Source: Pseudoalteromonas rubra (lineage in GTDB: Bacteria > Pseudomonadota > Gammaproteobacteria > Enterobacterales > Alteromonadaceae). Taken from it: 48,071 nt of DNA. This document shows, in pieces, positions 32,983 to 41,689 of this stretch. The stretch covers positions 1 to 48,071 of the forward strand of contig NZ_JXYA01000044.1 of the NCBI RefSeq assembly GCF_000967655.1, written 5' to 3'. The notes under the pieces were generated by a model. That model was not told the DNA's origin and made no database searches. It saw nothing but the letters and a program-made list of their open reading frames with translations. The number at the start of each line of letters is the position of its first letter. The first letter of the stretch is position 1. The position numbers and the translations under genes were made by a program.

Positions 32983-33051
32983 GTTTTCACATTTATCCCT
33001 TCATGATTACCCATGATGTGTGTTGAGGCCGCTTTATGCGGCCTTTTTTTT
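32983..33051 (+). ncRNA. candidate small RNA, copy 2
   Basis: Same layout as copy 1. The pyrimidine-rich core and the CATGA/TCATG stem are unchanged; after the predicted start the copies differ only near the terminator: two A-to-G changes before or at the stem base, and one C-to-T in the loop. The stem is kept. Sequence change limited to linkers and loops argues for selection on the RNA. Two near-identical sRNAs side by side is a known pattern, as in OmrA/OmrB and the Qrr RNAs. Confidence 0.5.
33026..33051 (+). terminator. terminator of sRNA-like unit 2
   Basis: A 7-bp stem AGGCCGC / GCGGCCT with a TTTAT loop and a T8 tail. It stands 105 bp before the SYLF lipoprotein gene, so it could also act as an attenuator for that gene. 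Confidence 0.92.
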
Positions 33052-33156
33052 ACCCTCATTGTCTGTTCAGCTGCGCCTAACCTGCCTACCTTTAAGATGA
33101 TACTTTTCTGCGGGCGGTAACCTTACTGCCTGCGTCAACTGTAAAAGGAAAAAGGT

Positions 33157-33720
33157 ATGCGTACAATTCCATTGCTGATGTCGGTTGTTTTATCTGTATT
33201 CTTGAGTGCCTGTGCATCTATGGGCCCGGGCGATGCCGCGCAAAAGCGCGCAGAAATCCAGAAAATGAAACGAGAGACGCTAACCAAGCTGTATAGCAAA
33301 AAACCGGATGTTCGCGCTCAGCTGAGCAATGCGCCGGGGTATGCGGTGTTTTCCAATGCAAATCTGAACATCATTTTTGTCGCCGCCGGTACGGGTTATG
33401 GCGTGGTGGAAGATAACACCTCGGGCAAATCAACGTACATGAATATGGCGGAGGGCGGTGTCGGGCTTGGCCTGGGCGCCAAAGATTATCGTATTGTGAT
33501 GGTGTTTCACACCAAAGCCGCAATGAATCAGTTTGTCGAGTCGGGCTGGACGTTTGGGGGTAACGCCGATGCGGCGGCAAGAGCCGCAGACAAAGGGGCC
33601 TCGATCGAAGGAGAGGTCTATTATGGTGATGTGACGGTGTATACATTGACCGAAAGCGGCCTGGCATTGCAAGCGACCATCAAGGGCACCAAGTTCTGGC
33701 AAGACAAGGAACTCAACTAG
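33157..33720 (+). CDS. SYLF-domain lipoprotein (YSC84-like, DUF500)
   Basis: A 187-aa lipoprotein: signal residues 1-18, lipobox LSAC. The mature part is of the SYLF type: APGYAVFSNANLNIIFVAAGTGYGVV (about 67-92), then the Gly-rich GGVGLGLGAKDYRIVMVF (about 107-125) and a final strand GLALQATIKGTKFW. SYLF domains bind phospholipid in eukaryotic members; bacterial ones are envelope lipoproteins of unclear role. AAAGGAAAAAGG precedes the ATG. It lies directly downstream of the two sRNA-like units. Confidence 0.85.
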   Translation: MRTIPLLMSVVLSVFLSACASMGPGDAAQKRAEIQKMKRETLTKLYSKKPDVRAQLSNAPGYAVFSNANLNIIFVAAGTGYGVVEDNTSGKSTYMNMAEGGVGLGLGAKDYRIVMVFHTKAAMNQFVESGWTFGGNADAAARAADKGASIEGEVYYGDVTVYTLTESGLALQATIKGTKFWQDKELN

Positions 33721-33732
33721 CTCTCAGAATTT

Positions 33733-33753
33733 AGCCGGCCTTGCAGGCCGGCT
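33733..33753 (+). terminator. hairpin after the SYLF gene
   Basis: An 8-bp perfect stem AGCCGGCC / GGCCGGCT with a 5-nt loop; only a weak AT-rich tail follows. Likely the transcript end of the SYLF gene. Confidence 0.7.
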
Positions 33754-33847
33754 GATAAATTTGCTTACCAATTGTCATATTTTCATGCCTGTTTTACCCC
33801 GTCCCTTTTACGCTACACTCAGAGAAAACACAGGCACAGGAGGTGGT

Positions 33848-34567
33848 ATGATCTTAGTGATTGGTGCAAGCGGCGCAACGGGTAAGCTGGTTGTTGAGCA
33901 GCTGTTGCTGGCCCAGCAACAGGTCAGAGTATTGGTAAGACCAAACAGCGCACAGTTGGAGGTGTTCAGGGCTTACCCGCAACTGGATGTCAGAGTAGGC
34001 AATATTGCTGAATTCAGCAGCAGTGAACTGGACACGATGATAAAGGGGGTGACGGCGGTTATTTGTTGTCTTGGGCATCGGGCTACGTTTCAGGGCATAT
34101 TTGGTCATCCTCGGCGTCTGGTCACAGATGCGGTCAATCATGTGTGTCAGGCCATCGTCAGAAATTACACTGACGTCCCGGTTAAATTTATCCTGATGAA
34201 CAGCACCGGATGTCGTGATGAAGCAAAAAGTGAGCGCCCATCTTTGGCGCATCGCGCTGTGGTTGCATTACTGCGGGTATGCTTGCCACCTCATCCTGAC
34301 AATGAAGCTGCGGCACGCACGTTGCGCGCGTATTCGAGCGCAGAAACGGGCGTTGACTGGATCATTGTTCGCCCGGATTCTCTGGTGAATGAGCCTGAGG
34401 TCACAGCCTACGAAGCGCATCCATCTCCACTACGCGACGCCATTTTTGATGCGGGAAAAACCAGTCGAGCCAATGTTGCTCACTTTATGTGTCAACTGGT
34501 GCTCGACCCACACTTGTGGCAGCAATGGCAGGGCCAGTCTCCCGTTCTTTATAATACCAAGTGCTAG
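33848..34567 (+). CDS. NAD(P)-binding Rossmann-fold protein, NmrA/atypical SDR-like
   Basis: A 239-aa protein with a dinucleotide-binding motif GASGATGKL at residues 6-14, in the NmrA/SDR-a5 style, followed by RVLVRPNSAQ (a basic residue after strand 2 suggests NADPH). FILMNSTGCRD and WIIVRPDSLV are typical later strands. It lacks the Tyr-x-x-x-Lys catalytic pair, so it may sense or reduce rather than be a classical dehydrogenase. ATG at 33848 follows AGGAGGT; in-frame codons upstream lack a site. The stop TAG shares the CTAG of the convergent porin stop. Confidence 0.82.
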   Translation: MILVIGASGATGKLVVEQLLLAQQQVRVLVRPNSAQLEVFRAYPQLDVRVGNIAEFSSSELDTMIKGVTAVICCLGHRATFQGIFGHPRRLVTDAVNHVCQAIVRNYTDVPVKFILMNSTGCRDEAKSERPSLAHRAVVALLRVCLPPHPDNEAAARTLRAYSSAETGVDWIIVRPDSLVNEPEVTAYEAHPSPLRDAIFDAGKTSRANVAHFMCQLVLDPHLWQQWQGQSPVLYNTKC

Positions 34568-35769
34568 TATTCGATTGTAGTTTTGTAATCGTAACGGAAA
34601 CCGATGGAAATCGAGTCGAAGTCATCGCCATTGACGAACGACTTGTTCAGGTACTCAAGGTGCACTCTGAGTGCCTTAATTGGGCTCCATTCCAGCGTCA
34701 CGTTGTAGCCATCAAAGCCCCCGGCAGCGGGATCTGAATCCTGATAACCGTCGTCAAAGTCAAAGTAACCGGTTTTAAGTTTATAGGCTTTGGCCAGTTG
34801 ATAGGCGAATGACAGATCAAAGGTGTGTCCGCTGCGATCGGCGCCCGGAGCGCGTCTGTCATAGTTTTTGTCCTGATAGGCAACTGCTGCATAGAAGCGG
34901 GGAGTAAATTGATAAGCGAGCGAAGTCGCCCAGAGATTATTGTCCCCAAGCTGGATATCGTCTGCATAAACATCGTTTTGCTGATAAGTGATCGCAGCGT
35001 GTAAGTCATTGGCGTCATAGCTCAGGCCCACATTGACTAAGTCGTCAGAGTTACTGCCTGATTCACCATTAAACTGGGCCACCGCAACAAAGGTAAAAGG
35101 TCCGGGCGTGAGCCGGTAGCTGATCAGGTTATCAACAAAGAACAGACTCTCGGGGTCATAGGCAAACGGACTGTTCGCGTGATTGAAGATATCCACGTAC
35201 TCAGCAATAAACAGATATTGTGCTGGTCGCTGTTTACCAATACCAAAACGCCCAACGGGGGTATTGAGCGCAGTATAGGCGCGCCGGGAGCGGCCAAAAT
35301 TGCCTTCATTAGCAACATCAATGCTCCACTCGCCATGCAGCTCTGCACTCCAGTCCTGATCAAATTCGTGTGTTACCTTGAGCCCGGCATGAGATAAGGC
35401 ATCGCGGACATCCCAGTTATCCTCGCCATTGGTTTCAAGTCGACCATAAGTAGGGCGCATGGTCGCATAGACATCCAGTTGGCGCTTTTCTTCTGCGGGT
35501 GGTGATTTTGCAGTTGTAGTTGCAGCTGGGGCCCGGGTTGTTTGTGCCTTGGCAGGTGCCGCTGCGCTGGCAGATTGCGTGTTTTGTGCCGGTTGTGCGG
35601 TAGCTGGATTTTGCCGCTCAAAGCGTGCTTTTAAGGCCTTAAGCTGAGCTTCGAGCGCTTCAATATCGGCCATGGTAACAGCACGTTCAGTGTTAGCATG
35701 GGCGCAAGTTAAAGGTACGCACAGGGCGACGAGGATGGCTTTAGTCACAGAGGAGATCGCGTGGTTCAT
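34564..35769 (-). CDS. outer-membrane porin
   Basis: A 401-aa porin: signal peptide 1-25 (ending AHA), a short coiled coil (about 32-55, ADIEALEAQLKALKARFERQ), an Ala/Thr/Pro/Gln-rich linker (about 56-95), then a beta-barrel of alternating strands (DVYATMRPTYGRLE onward). The barrel has GRFGIGKQRPAQYL and ends IGFRYDYKTTIEY. The last residue is Tyr instead of the usual Phe, acceptable for the Bam signal. The coiled coil plus linker can trimerise and bind peptidoglycan. Promoter candidate TATAAT at 35816-35811 (minus). Confidence 0.85.
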   Translation of the reverse strand: MNHAISSVTKAILVALCVPLTCAHANTERAVTMADIEALEAQLKALKARFERQNPATAQPAQNTQSASAAAPAKAQTTRAPAATTTAKSPPAEEKRQLDVYATMRPTYGRLETNGEDNWDVRDALSHAGLKVTHEFDQDWSAELHGEWSIDVANEGNFGRSRRAYTALNTPVGRFGIGKQRPAQYLFIAEYVDIFNHANSPFAYDPESLFFVDNLISYRLTPGPFTFVAVAQFNGESGSNSDDLVNVGLSYDANDLHAAITYQQNDVYADDIQLGDNNLWATSLAYQFTPRFYAAVAYQDKNYDRRAPGADRSGHTFDLSFAYQLAKAYKLKTGYFDFDDGYQDSDPAAGGFDGYNVTLEWSPIKALRVHLEYLNKSFVNGDDFDSISIGFRYDYKTTIEY

Positions 35770-35859
35770 AGCAAGTTACCAAATTTGTTGCGTTAGTTGC
35801 GATAAATCGAATTATAGACAACACTTTGGTAAAGGGTGATTTTATTTGGCCTAAATTAT

Positions 35860-37743
35860 ATGAAAATCCGCAGCAAATTCTCTTTGGCATCGGCGCTTCT
35901 TATCTTTGTGATCATACTGGTGATCAGCATTACCACTTACTGGCTGGTCAACAATTCCATGAATAAAAAAACCACGGCTTATGTGAGCGATTCCGCACAA
36001 TTACTGGCCTTGGGCATAGACAACTGGCTGGCCGAAAAAGCGGCTTTGATAAGGTTGCTGCGCAGCCAGATTGAGGCCGATTTTAGCCCGGAACAGTTTC
36101 AAAAAGGGCTTGAATCACCGTATTTTAAAGAGGCTTTTTTACTGTCGTTTGGCACCTTGAGTAATGAGCCTATCTTGAGGTCAAACAATCCGAACCGACA
36201 AAACCCGCCGGATGTCGATTTTCGTGAGCGGGGGTGGTACAAGCTGGCCAGAGATAAAGGTAAAACCGTATTTACCAGCCCCTATACGGATGCCGCGACC
36301 GGTGAGCTATTGCTCTCAGTCGTAGCACCTATAAATGTTGCTGGCCAGTTTCGCGGCGCCATTGGCGGCGATCTCAGCCTGGATACCATCGCCAAAAGCG
36401 TTAACGCAGTTAACTTTGATGGTACGGGCTACGCCTTTTTAGTCGACAGCAAAGGGACCATCGTTTCTCACCAAAATGCCAAACTCAATGGCAAGCCACT
36501 CAGTGCTTTGTCACCTCAGTTGCATAAATCGGCAGAGCAAACCTTGTTGGAGGTGACGGTAAAAGGGGAAGCTAAGTTGCTGTACTTCTATCCTTTGTCT
36601 CAGCAATACGGTACCGACTGGTATCTGGCGGTTCTGCTCGACAAAGCGCTGGTATTTCGCGATTTGAGAGAGTTGTCTATGAGCACGCTGGTGCTGGCCG
36701 TGGTGGCCATTTTGCTGGGCGCATTTTTAAGTCGGGCGTTGGCAATCCAGCTACTTAAACCGTTGAAAGACCTTAACGATGCGATCACTAACATCGCCTC
36801 GGGCAGTGGCGACCTGACCCAGCGCGTACGCATTAAGCATCAGGATGAGTGCGGCAAGGTGGCGCAGGAGTTCAACCAGTTTTTGGGCTCTTTACACGCG
36901 CTGGTAACTGATGTGAAACAGCGGGCTGATATGGTGGTTGCCAGCTGTGATGAGGCCCGGACGTTGGCAAATCAGTCTAGCTCTCAGCTTACTGAGCAGG
37001 TACAGCATATTGAGGGGCTGGCAACGGCAATGCACGAAATGAGCACCACCTCTAGTGAAATTGCCGGCAGCGCGCAAAACGCGGCGATGTCTATAACCTC
37101 GGTCAACGAAAAAGCGGCTCAAGGTCAGCAAGTGTTCCAGAAAACACGGGGTGAGATCAGCGCCTTGGCGGATGAAATAAACACCTCACACGAAATGAGC
37201 ACACAACTGGCGGAATACAGTCAGAGTATTGAAAATATCCTCTCCGTTATAAATGGTATTGCCGAGCAAACTAACTTGCTGGCGCTGAACGCCGCCATTG
37301 AAGCGGCTCGGGCAGGCGAGCAGGGTCGTGGTTTTGCTGTGGTTGCCGATGAAGTACGTTCACTGGCAACCAAAACACAAGAGTCGACCACCGAAATCAA
37401 GTCGATGATAGAGCAGATCCAGGCCTCGTCTATTCAGGTCCAAAGCGCCATGGGCAGTAGTCGCGATAAAACCTTGCTCTGTGTAGAGCAAACGGAGCAA
37501 GCCACGGGCATGCTTAATGAAATATCCGAGGCCGTGAAAGACATCATGGATCGCAATATTCAAATTGCAACGGCCATAGAAGAGCAAAGTGTGGTGATTG
37601 AGGAAATTAACAAAAACACCTCTAATATCAACGATATTAGCGTAGAAGTAGGGAGCTTTGCTATTCGTCAGTTCGAGTCGAGTAAAGTACTGGCGCAACA
37701 TGCCCATGAGCAAGAAGGGCTGCTATCTAAATTCACGCTTTAG
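35860..37743 (+). CDS. methyl-accepting chemotaxis protein with Cache sensor
   Basis: A 627-aa chemoreceptor: TM1 (about 10-30), periplasmic dCache-like ligand domain (about 35-275, with RSNNPNRQNPPDVDFRERGWY and TSPYTDAATGELLLSVVAPI, the usual Cache signature), TM2 (about 277-300), HAMP (about 303-355) and the signalling domain with hairpin tip EQTNLLALNAAIEAARAGEQ near 470. It ends KFTL with no CheR/CheB tether pentapeptide. ATG at 35860 gives the standard start; an upstream GTG at 35836 adds eight residues. The RGWY/ATGE pattern resembles amino-acid binding Cache domains, a weak guess. Confidence 0.92.
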   Translation: MKIRSKFSLASALLIFVIILVISITTYWLVNNSMNKKTTAYVSDSAQLLALGIDNWLAEKAALIRLLRSQIEADFSPEQFQKGLESPYFKEAFLLSFGTLSNEPILRSNNPNRQNPPDVDFRERGWYKLARDKGKTVFTSPYTDAATGELLLSVVAPINVAGQFRGAIGGDLSLDTIAKSVNAVNFDGTGYAFLVDSKGTIVSHQNAKLNGKPLSALSPQLHKSAEQTLLEVTVKGEAKLLYFYPLSQQYGTDWYLAVLLDKALVFRDLRELSMSTLVLAVVAILLGAFLSRALAIQLLKPLKDLNDAITNIASGSGDLTQRVRIKHQDECGKVAQEFNQFLGSLHALVTDVKQRADMVVASCDEARTLANQSSSQLTEQVQHIEGLATAMHEMSTTSSEIAGSAQNAAMSITSVNEKAAQGQQVFQKTRGEISALADEINTSHEMSTQLAEYSQSIENILSVINGIAEQTNLLALNAAIEAARAGEQGRGFAVVADEVRSLATKTQESTTEIKSMIEQIQASSIQVQSAMGSSRDKTLLCVEQTEQATGMLNEISEAVKDIMDRNIQIATAIEEQSVVIEEINKNTSNINDISVEVGSFAIRQFESSKVLAQHAHEQEGLLSKFTL

Positions 37744-37817
37744 CTTAATTCACGCTTTTGCTTGGTTGCGGCAAGTTGTACACTTGCCGCATAGTCAATA
37801 AAACAAATGAGCCAATT

Positions 37818-38279
37818 TTGGACAACAAGAAACACATATGGGTAGATGCCGACGCGTGCCCTGTGGTGATCCGCGAAATTTTATTCCGTGCCGCAGCCAG
37901 AACCCAGATGCCAGTCACATTCGTTGCAAATCAGTATATTAAAACACCGCCGTCCCCTTATATTCATAAGCTACAAGTTAGCAGTGGTTTTGACGTTGCC
38001 GACAACGAAATTGTACGCCGTATGAACGCGGGGGATTTAGTGATCACCAGTGACATTCCGCTAGCGGCAGAGGCCATAGAGAAAGGCGGATTAGCGCTAA
38101 GCACGCGCGGTGAAGAATTTACCCGGGAAAACATTCGTTCCCGGCTGAACATTCGCGATTTTATGGATACCATGCGCAGCAGCGGTATGGTCAGTGGTGG
38201 CCCGCCTCCGCTGGGGCAGGCCGAAAAACAACAATTTGCCAACAGCCTCGACCGCTGGTTGCAACAAAACAAAGCCTAA
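37818..38279 (+). CDS. yaiI: UPF0178 family protein YaiI
   Basis: A 153-aa protein nearly colinear with E. coli YaiI: IWVDADACPVVIREILFRAA near the N-terminus, SGFDVADNEIVRRMNAGDLVITSDIPLAAEAIEKGG in the middle, then RDFMDTMRSSGMVSGGPPPLG. The conserved acidic residues suggest a PIN-like nuclease fold; the role is unknown. The start is probably TTG at 37818, seven codons before the first conserved strand. The nearest ATG (37807) is out of frame and no ATG exists in frame. Confidence 0.88.
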   Translation: MDNKKHIWVDADACPVVIREILFRAAARTQMPVTFVANQYIKTPPSPYIHKLQVSSGFDVADNEIVRRMNAGDLVITSDIPLAAEAIEKGGLALSTRGEEFTRENIRSRLNIRDFMDTMRSSGMVSGGPPPLGQAEKQQFANSLDRWLQQNKA

Positions 38280-38285
38280 TCCCAT

Positions 38286-38314
38286 CGACACCGACTCACT
38301 CCGAGCCGGTGTCG
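38286..38314. terminator. bidirectional terminator, yaiI/katG
   Basis: CGACACCG / CGGTGTCG form an 8-bp stem extended by an inner CTC/GAG pair of arms with a 5-nt loop. It sits in the 43-bp gap between the two convergent stops. Confidence 0.75.
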
Positions 38315-38322
38315 TTTGGTCC

Positions 38323-40476
38323 TTATGCCATATCGGCGTGCATTACTTTAGCCCACACATCAACAAAGTCTTGCACAAACTTCTCGCGGTTATCGTCCTG
38401 AGCATAAAATTCGGAATAACTGCGCAATACGGAGTTAGAGCCGAATACCAGGTCGACGCGCGTTGCCGTCCACGCCACCTCGCCACTGTTGCGGTCAATC
38501 AATTGATAAGTGTGCTCGTCCTTAGGTTGCCACTGGTACTGCATGTCGGTCAGCGTGACAAAAAAGTCGTTGCTTAACACTTCAGGCCGCTCTGTAAATA
38601 CACCATGTTGCGTGGCGCCATGATTGGTGTTGAGTACACGCATGCCACCCAGCAGTGCCGTCATCTGCAGGGCTGTGAGTCCCAGCAACTGGGCCTTGTC
38701 CAGCATGAGCTCTTCCGGGCTCACCTGATAGGGCGCTTTTAACCAGTTACGAAACGCATCATGCAGCGGCTCCAGGACGGAAAATGCCTCGGTATCCGTT
38801 AACTCATCGGTGGCGTCGCCTCGTCCGGGCGTAAACGGCACCTGAATGTCAAAACCTGTCGCTTGTGCGGCCTGCTCAACAGCAAGGTTACCTGCCAGCA
38901 CCAGGGTGTCTGCCAGACTGGCGTTGTGTTGCTCTGCGATGGGAGTGAGGGTGGCCAGCACTTTATTTAGTCGAGCCGGTTCGTTCCCGGGCCAATCCTT
39001 TTGCGGTGCCAGGCGAATACGCGCGCCGTTGGCACCACCACGCCGGTCTGAGCCGCGAAATGTTCTTGCACTGTCCCAGGCCGTCGCAACGCGCTCTGCA
39101 ATACTCAGGTCGCAGGCCGCGATGGCTTGCCTGAGCGCCTGAAGGTCGTAGCTGGTATTACCCACCGGAACCGGATCTTGCCAGAGGCTGGTCTCTGTCG
39201 GCACGTCTGGTCCGATGTAACGTGACACCGGGCCCATATCGCGGTGCGTGAGTTTGAACCAGGCCTTGGCGAATACCTCGGAGAAATAATCCGGGTCATC
39301 ATAAAAACGCTGCGAAATTTTACGGTACTCCGGGTCTACTTTCATCGCCATATCGGCATCGGTCATGATCGGGCTGTGGCGTTGTTGTGAGTCGGCAACA
39401 TCCGGATATTTATCTTCTTCTTTTACATTGATGGGTTGCCACTGCCAGGCACCTGCCGGGCTCTTTTTCAGTTCCCACTCATAGTTGAGCAGTAAATGAA
39501 AATATCCGTTGTCCCAGCGGGTCGGCTGGCTTGTCCAGGCACCTTCCAGTCCACTGGTCACGGCATGTTTGCCAGTCGCGCCGTCATTGAGCCAGCCAAA
39601 CCCCTGTGCTTCCAGATCAGCCCCTTCAGGCTCGGGGCCGAGCGCCTCTGCATCGCCATTACCATGGCATTTGCCAACCGTGTGTCCACCTGCGGTCAGT
39701 GCAACCGTCTCTTCATCATTCATTGCCATACGGGCAAATGTTGTGCGCACATCTTCGGCCGTTTTTTGCGGATCGGGCTGGCCGTCCACCCCTTCCGGGT
39801 TGACATAGATCAGGCCCATCATTACAGCGGCTAATGGATTGTGCAGCTCCCGCTCGCCGTGATAGCGACTGTTGTCGCTGTCACTGGTGGCTAGCCATTC
39901 AGATTCGGGACCCCAGTAAATGTCTTTCTCCGGATGCCAGATGTCTTCGCGGCCAAACGCAAATCCATAAGTTTTTAACCCCATAGACTCATACGCTATG
40001 GTGCCGGCGTAGGCTATCAGATCTGCCCAGCTCAGTCGGTTCCCGTATTTTTGTTTAATTGGCCAAAGCAGACGGCGCGCTTTATCGAGGTTGGTATTAT
40101 CTGGCCATGAGTTGAGCGGTGCAAATCTCAGGTTTCCGGTGGCCGCACCCCCGCGGCCATCGGCTATCCGATATGTCCCGGCGGCATGCCAGGTCATGCG
40201 GATCATCAGTCCACCATAATGCCCCCAGTCAGCTGGCCACCAGGATTGGCTATCGGTCATCAGCGCATGCAGGTCTTGTTTGAGGGCGTCGAAGTCGAGT
40301 TGCTTTACCGCTTCGCGATAGCAAAAGTCTGGGTTCATTGGATCCGTTTTGCTGTCGTGTTGGTGCAGTATGTCGAGGTTCAGTGTTTTGGGCCACCACT
40401 TGGGCTGGGTCATTTGCTCTGTAGTGGGGCTGTTATGTAGTATCGGACAGGTACCAGGGCGGTCGTTTGCTTGCAT
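38323..40476 (-). CDS. katG: catalase-peroxidase KatG
   Basis: A 717-aa bifunctional haem enzyme that removes hydrogen peroxide. The distal triad is present as R93, W96 and H97 (RMTWHAAG). The Met-Tyr-Trp cross-link residues needed for catalase activity are W96, Y224 (GLIYVNPEG) and M250, and the proximal haem ligand is H265 (GGHTVGK). The second, haem-free domain starts near 430 and is complete. ATG at 40476 has AAAGGAGA 8 nt upstream; a start 18 nt earlier has none. No signal peptide, so cytoplasmic. CTATAAATTATAG at 40548-40560 is a 13-bp inverted repeat containing a possible -10. Confidence 0.97.
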   Translation of the reverse strand: MQANDRPGTCPILHNSPTTEQMTQPKWWPKTLNLDILHQHDSKTDPMNPDFCYREAVKQLDFDALKQDLHALMTDSQSWWPADWGHYGGLMIRMTWHAAGTYRIADGRGGAATGNLRFAPLNSWPDNTNLDKARRLLWPIKQKYGNRLSWADLIAYAGTIAYESMGLKTYGFAFGREDIWHPEKDIYWGPESEWLATSDSDNSRYHGERELHNPLAAVMMGLIYVNPEGVDGQPDPQKTAEDVRTTFARMAMNDEETVALTAGGHTVGKCHGNGDAEALGPEPEGADLEAQGFGWLNDGATGKHAVTSGLEGAWTSQPTRWDNGYFHLLLNYEWELKKSPAGAWQWQPINVKEEDKYPDVADSQQRHSPIMTDADMAMKVDPEYRKISQRFYDDPDYFSEVFAKAWFKLTHRDMGPVSRYIGPDVPTETSLWQDPVPVGNTSYDLQALRQAIAACDLSIAERVATAWDSARTFRGSDRRGGANGARIRLAPQKDWPGNEPARLNKVLATLTPIAEQHNASLADTLVLAGNLAVEQAAQATGFDIQVPFTPGRGDATDELTDTEAFSVLEPLHDAFRNWLKAPYQVSPEELMLDKAQLLGLTALQMTALLGGMRVLNTNHGATQHGVFTERPEVLSNDFFVTLTDMQYQWQPKDEHTYQLIDRNSGEVAWTATRVDLVFGSNSVLRSYSEFYAQDDNREKFVQDFVDVWAKVMHADMA

Positions 40477-40676
40477 TGCTGTGTCTCCTTTCAAGTCACG
40501 GCGTGTTGGATTGCGCTGATCAAATACGGCTGTTATCAGGCGACGGGCTATAAATTATAGTCAAAACATGGTGTAGTTGAATGAAATTCATACGCTACAA
40601 AAGCTGATTGAGATCACTAGTGCGGTTTTATGTAGGCAAGTGCTCGAATAAGACTAGACGTGAAGCAGGAGAAAAA

Positions 40677-41159
40677 ATGATAAGAATAATGACACAAAGC
40701 GACTTTCAACGTTTCTGGCCAACCTTTAAAGCGGTGATTGAACAACAAGAGACCTATGCTTTTGACCCCGACATGTCGCAGCAGGCGGCCTATGCACTGT
40801 GGTGCGAAAAAGTAGACTGTGCTTATGTTATGGTCGAAGGTGACGAGATCCTCGGAAGCTATTATTTAAAAGCCAATGCGATGGGCCCGAGCAATCATAT
40901 TTGCAATTGTGGCTATATGGTCACAACTCAGGCAAGAGGTAAAGGGGTTGCGCGCACCTTGTGTGAGCATTCGCAAAATGAGGCAAAAGCGCGGGGCTAC
41001 CTGGCTATGCAGTTCAACTCTGTGGTTGCCAGTAATCAGGTGGCGGTGCAGCTGTGGCAAAGGCTGGGGTATCAAATAATCGGAACAATTCCAAAGGCTT
41101 ATCGTCATCCTCGTTTGGGCTTCACTGATAGCCATATCATGTATAAATGGCTCGACTAA
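40677..41159 (+). CDS. GNAT N-acetyltransferase
   Basis: A 160-aa GNAT: RIMTQSDFQRFWPTF start, strands AYVMVEGDEILGSYYLKAN, then CNCGYMVTTQARGKGVARTLCEHS (pyrophosphate loop, about 82-104) and FNSVVASNQVAVQLWQRLGY (about 118-137). ATG at 40677 is preceded by AGGAGA; the frame extends upstream without another such site. Substrate unknown. Single gene divergent from katG. Confidence 0.87.
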   Translation: MIRIMTQSDFQRFWPTFKAVIEQQETYAFDPDMSQQAAYALWCEKVDCAYVMVEGDEILGSYYLKANAMGPSNHICNCGYMVTTQARGKGVARTLCEHSQNEAKARGYLAMQFNSVVASNQVAVQLWQRLGYQIIGTIPKAYRHPRLGFTDSHIMYKWLD

Positions 41160-41206
41160 AAACAATAATGTTATTTCATATCAATACCATAGGCTATAAA
41201 GAGGCA

Positions 41207-41235
41207 TTGACATCGCCTCCTGGCCCGCCTATATT
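41207..41235 (+). promoter_or_regulatory. sigma-70 promoter of the metal-efflux operon
   Basis: TTGACA, a 17-bp spacer and TATATT: near consensus. A 5-bp inverted repeat GAGGC / GCCTC (41201-41205 and 41215-41219) spans the -35, where a repressor could sit. The spacer is normal, so this is not a MerR-type stretched promoter. Confidence 0.75.
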
Positions 41236-41267
41236 GCTGGCAACTTAATCAATCGTGAGAAGGTAAG

Positions 41268-41621
41268 TTGCGTTTACTACAGGGTCTGCTCAGCATAATT
41301 ATGATGTTACTGATTGGCGTTCAATCGGTGACTGCTGCGGTCGATCCCGGCAACTTTCATCAACCTGATCAGGCACACCTGCAAACTAAGCACGTTCATG
41401 ATGACAACTATTCTGTCTCGGACAGGCTTATTTTTGATGAGCAGGGACATGTGATCTCCGACTGTCACCATTGTGGCCATTGTAGTGGCAGTCATACTAT
41501 TTGGATGTCAGCCCGGCTTGCTATGGTGTCCGGCCTTATCAATTGTGACCCCGCCTTTTTACCCGGCGACACTCAGGTTCGCCGACGGATTGAATCTCAG
41601 TTTAAACCTCCCATCGCTTAA
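41268..41621 (+). CDS. small exported His/Cys-rich protein at the head of a metal RND operon
   Basis: A 117-aa protein with a signal peptide (about 1-23). The mature part has HQPDQAHLQTKHVHDD and a compact DCHHCGHCSGSH block (about 65-76), a likely metal-binding centre with three Cys/His pairs. I cannot name the family. Start is TTG at 41268 behind GAGAAGGTAAG; there is no ATG in frame until residue 12, which would cut the signal peptide. It is the first gene after the promoter at 41207 and precedes the RND adaptor by 192 bp. Confidence 0.7.
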   Translation: MRLLQGLLSIIMMLLIGVQSVTAAVDPGNFHQPDQAHLQTKHVHDDNYSVSDRLIFDEQGHVISDCHHCGHCSGSHTIWMSARLAMVSGLINCDPAFLPGDTQVRRRIESQFKPPIA

Positions 41622-41689
41622 CTCTGTTTCTCTCTGATCGTATTCAGATCAGCCATATTTTTTGTCGTTTGACGGATTGCTTCCGTGTG

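Larger units (their letters stand above)
32595..33051 (+). repeat. pair of near-identical 139-bp direct repeats
   Basis: Units 32595-32733 and 32913-33051 lie 318 bp apart in the same orientation and align without gaps. They differ at 12 of 139 positions, only 5 of them in the last 112 nt. Each ends in a G+C-rich hairpin and eight T. The 179 bp between them are unrelated to either unit. The pattern is that of a duplicated transcription unit. Confidence 0.9.

Noticed and set aside
37807..37854. ATG as start of yaiI
   Set aside because: It is out of frame and runs into TAG within 16 codons.
40548..40560. OxyR site before katG
   Set aside because: The inverted repeat is CTAT-N5-ATAG, the wrong order and spacing for the ATAG-N7-CTAT pattern.
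41207..41235. MerR/CueR-type promoter for the metal operon
   Set aside because: The spacer is 17 bp; MerR-type promoters have 19-20 bp with a dyad inside the spacer.
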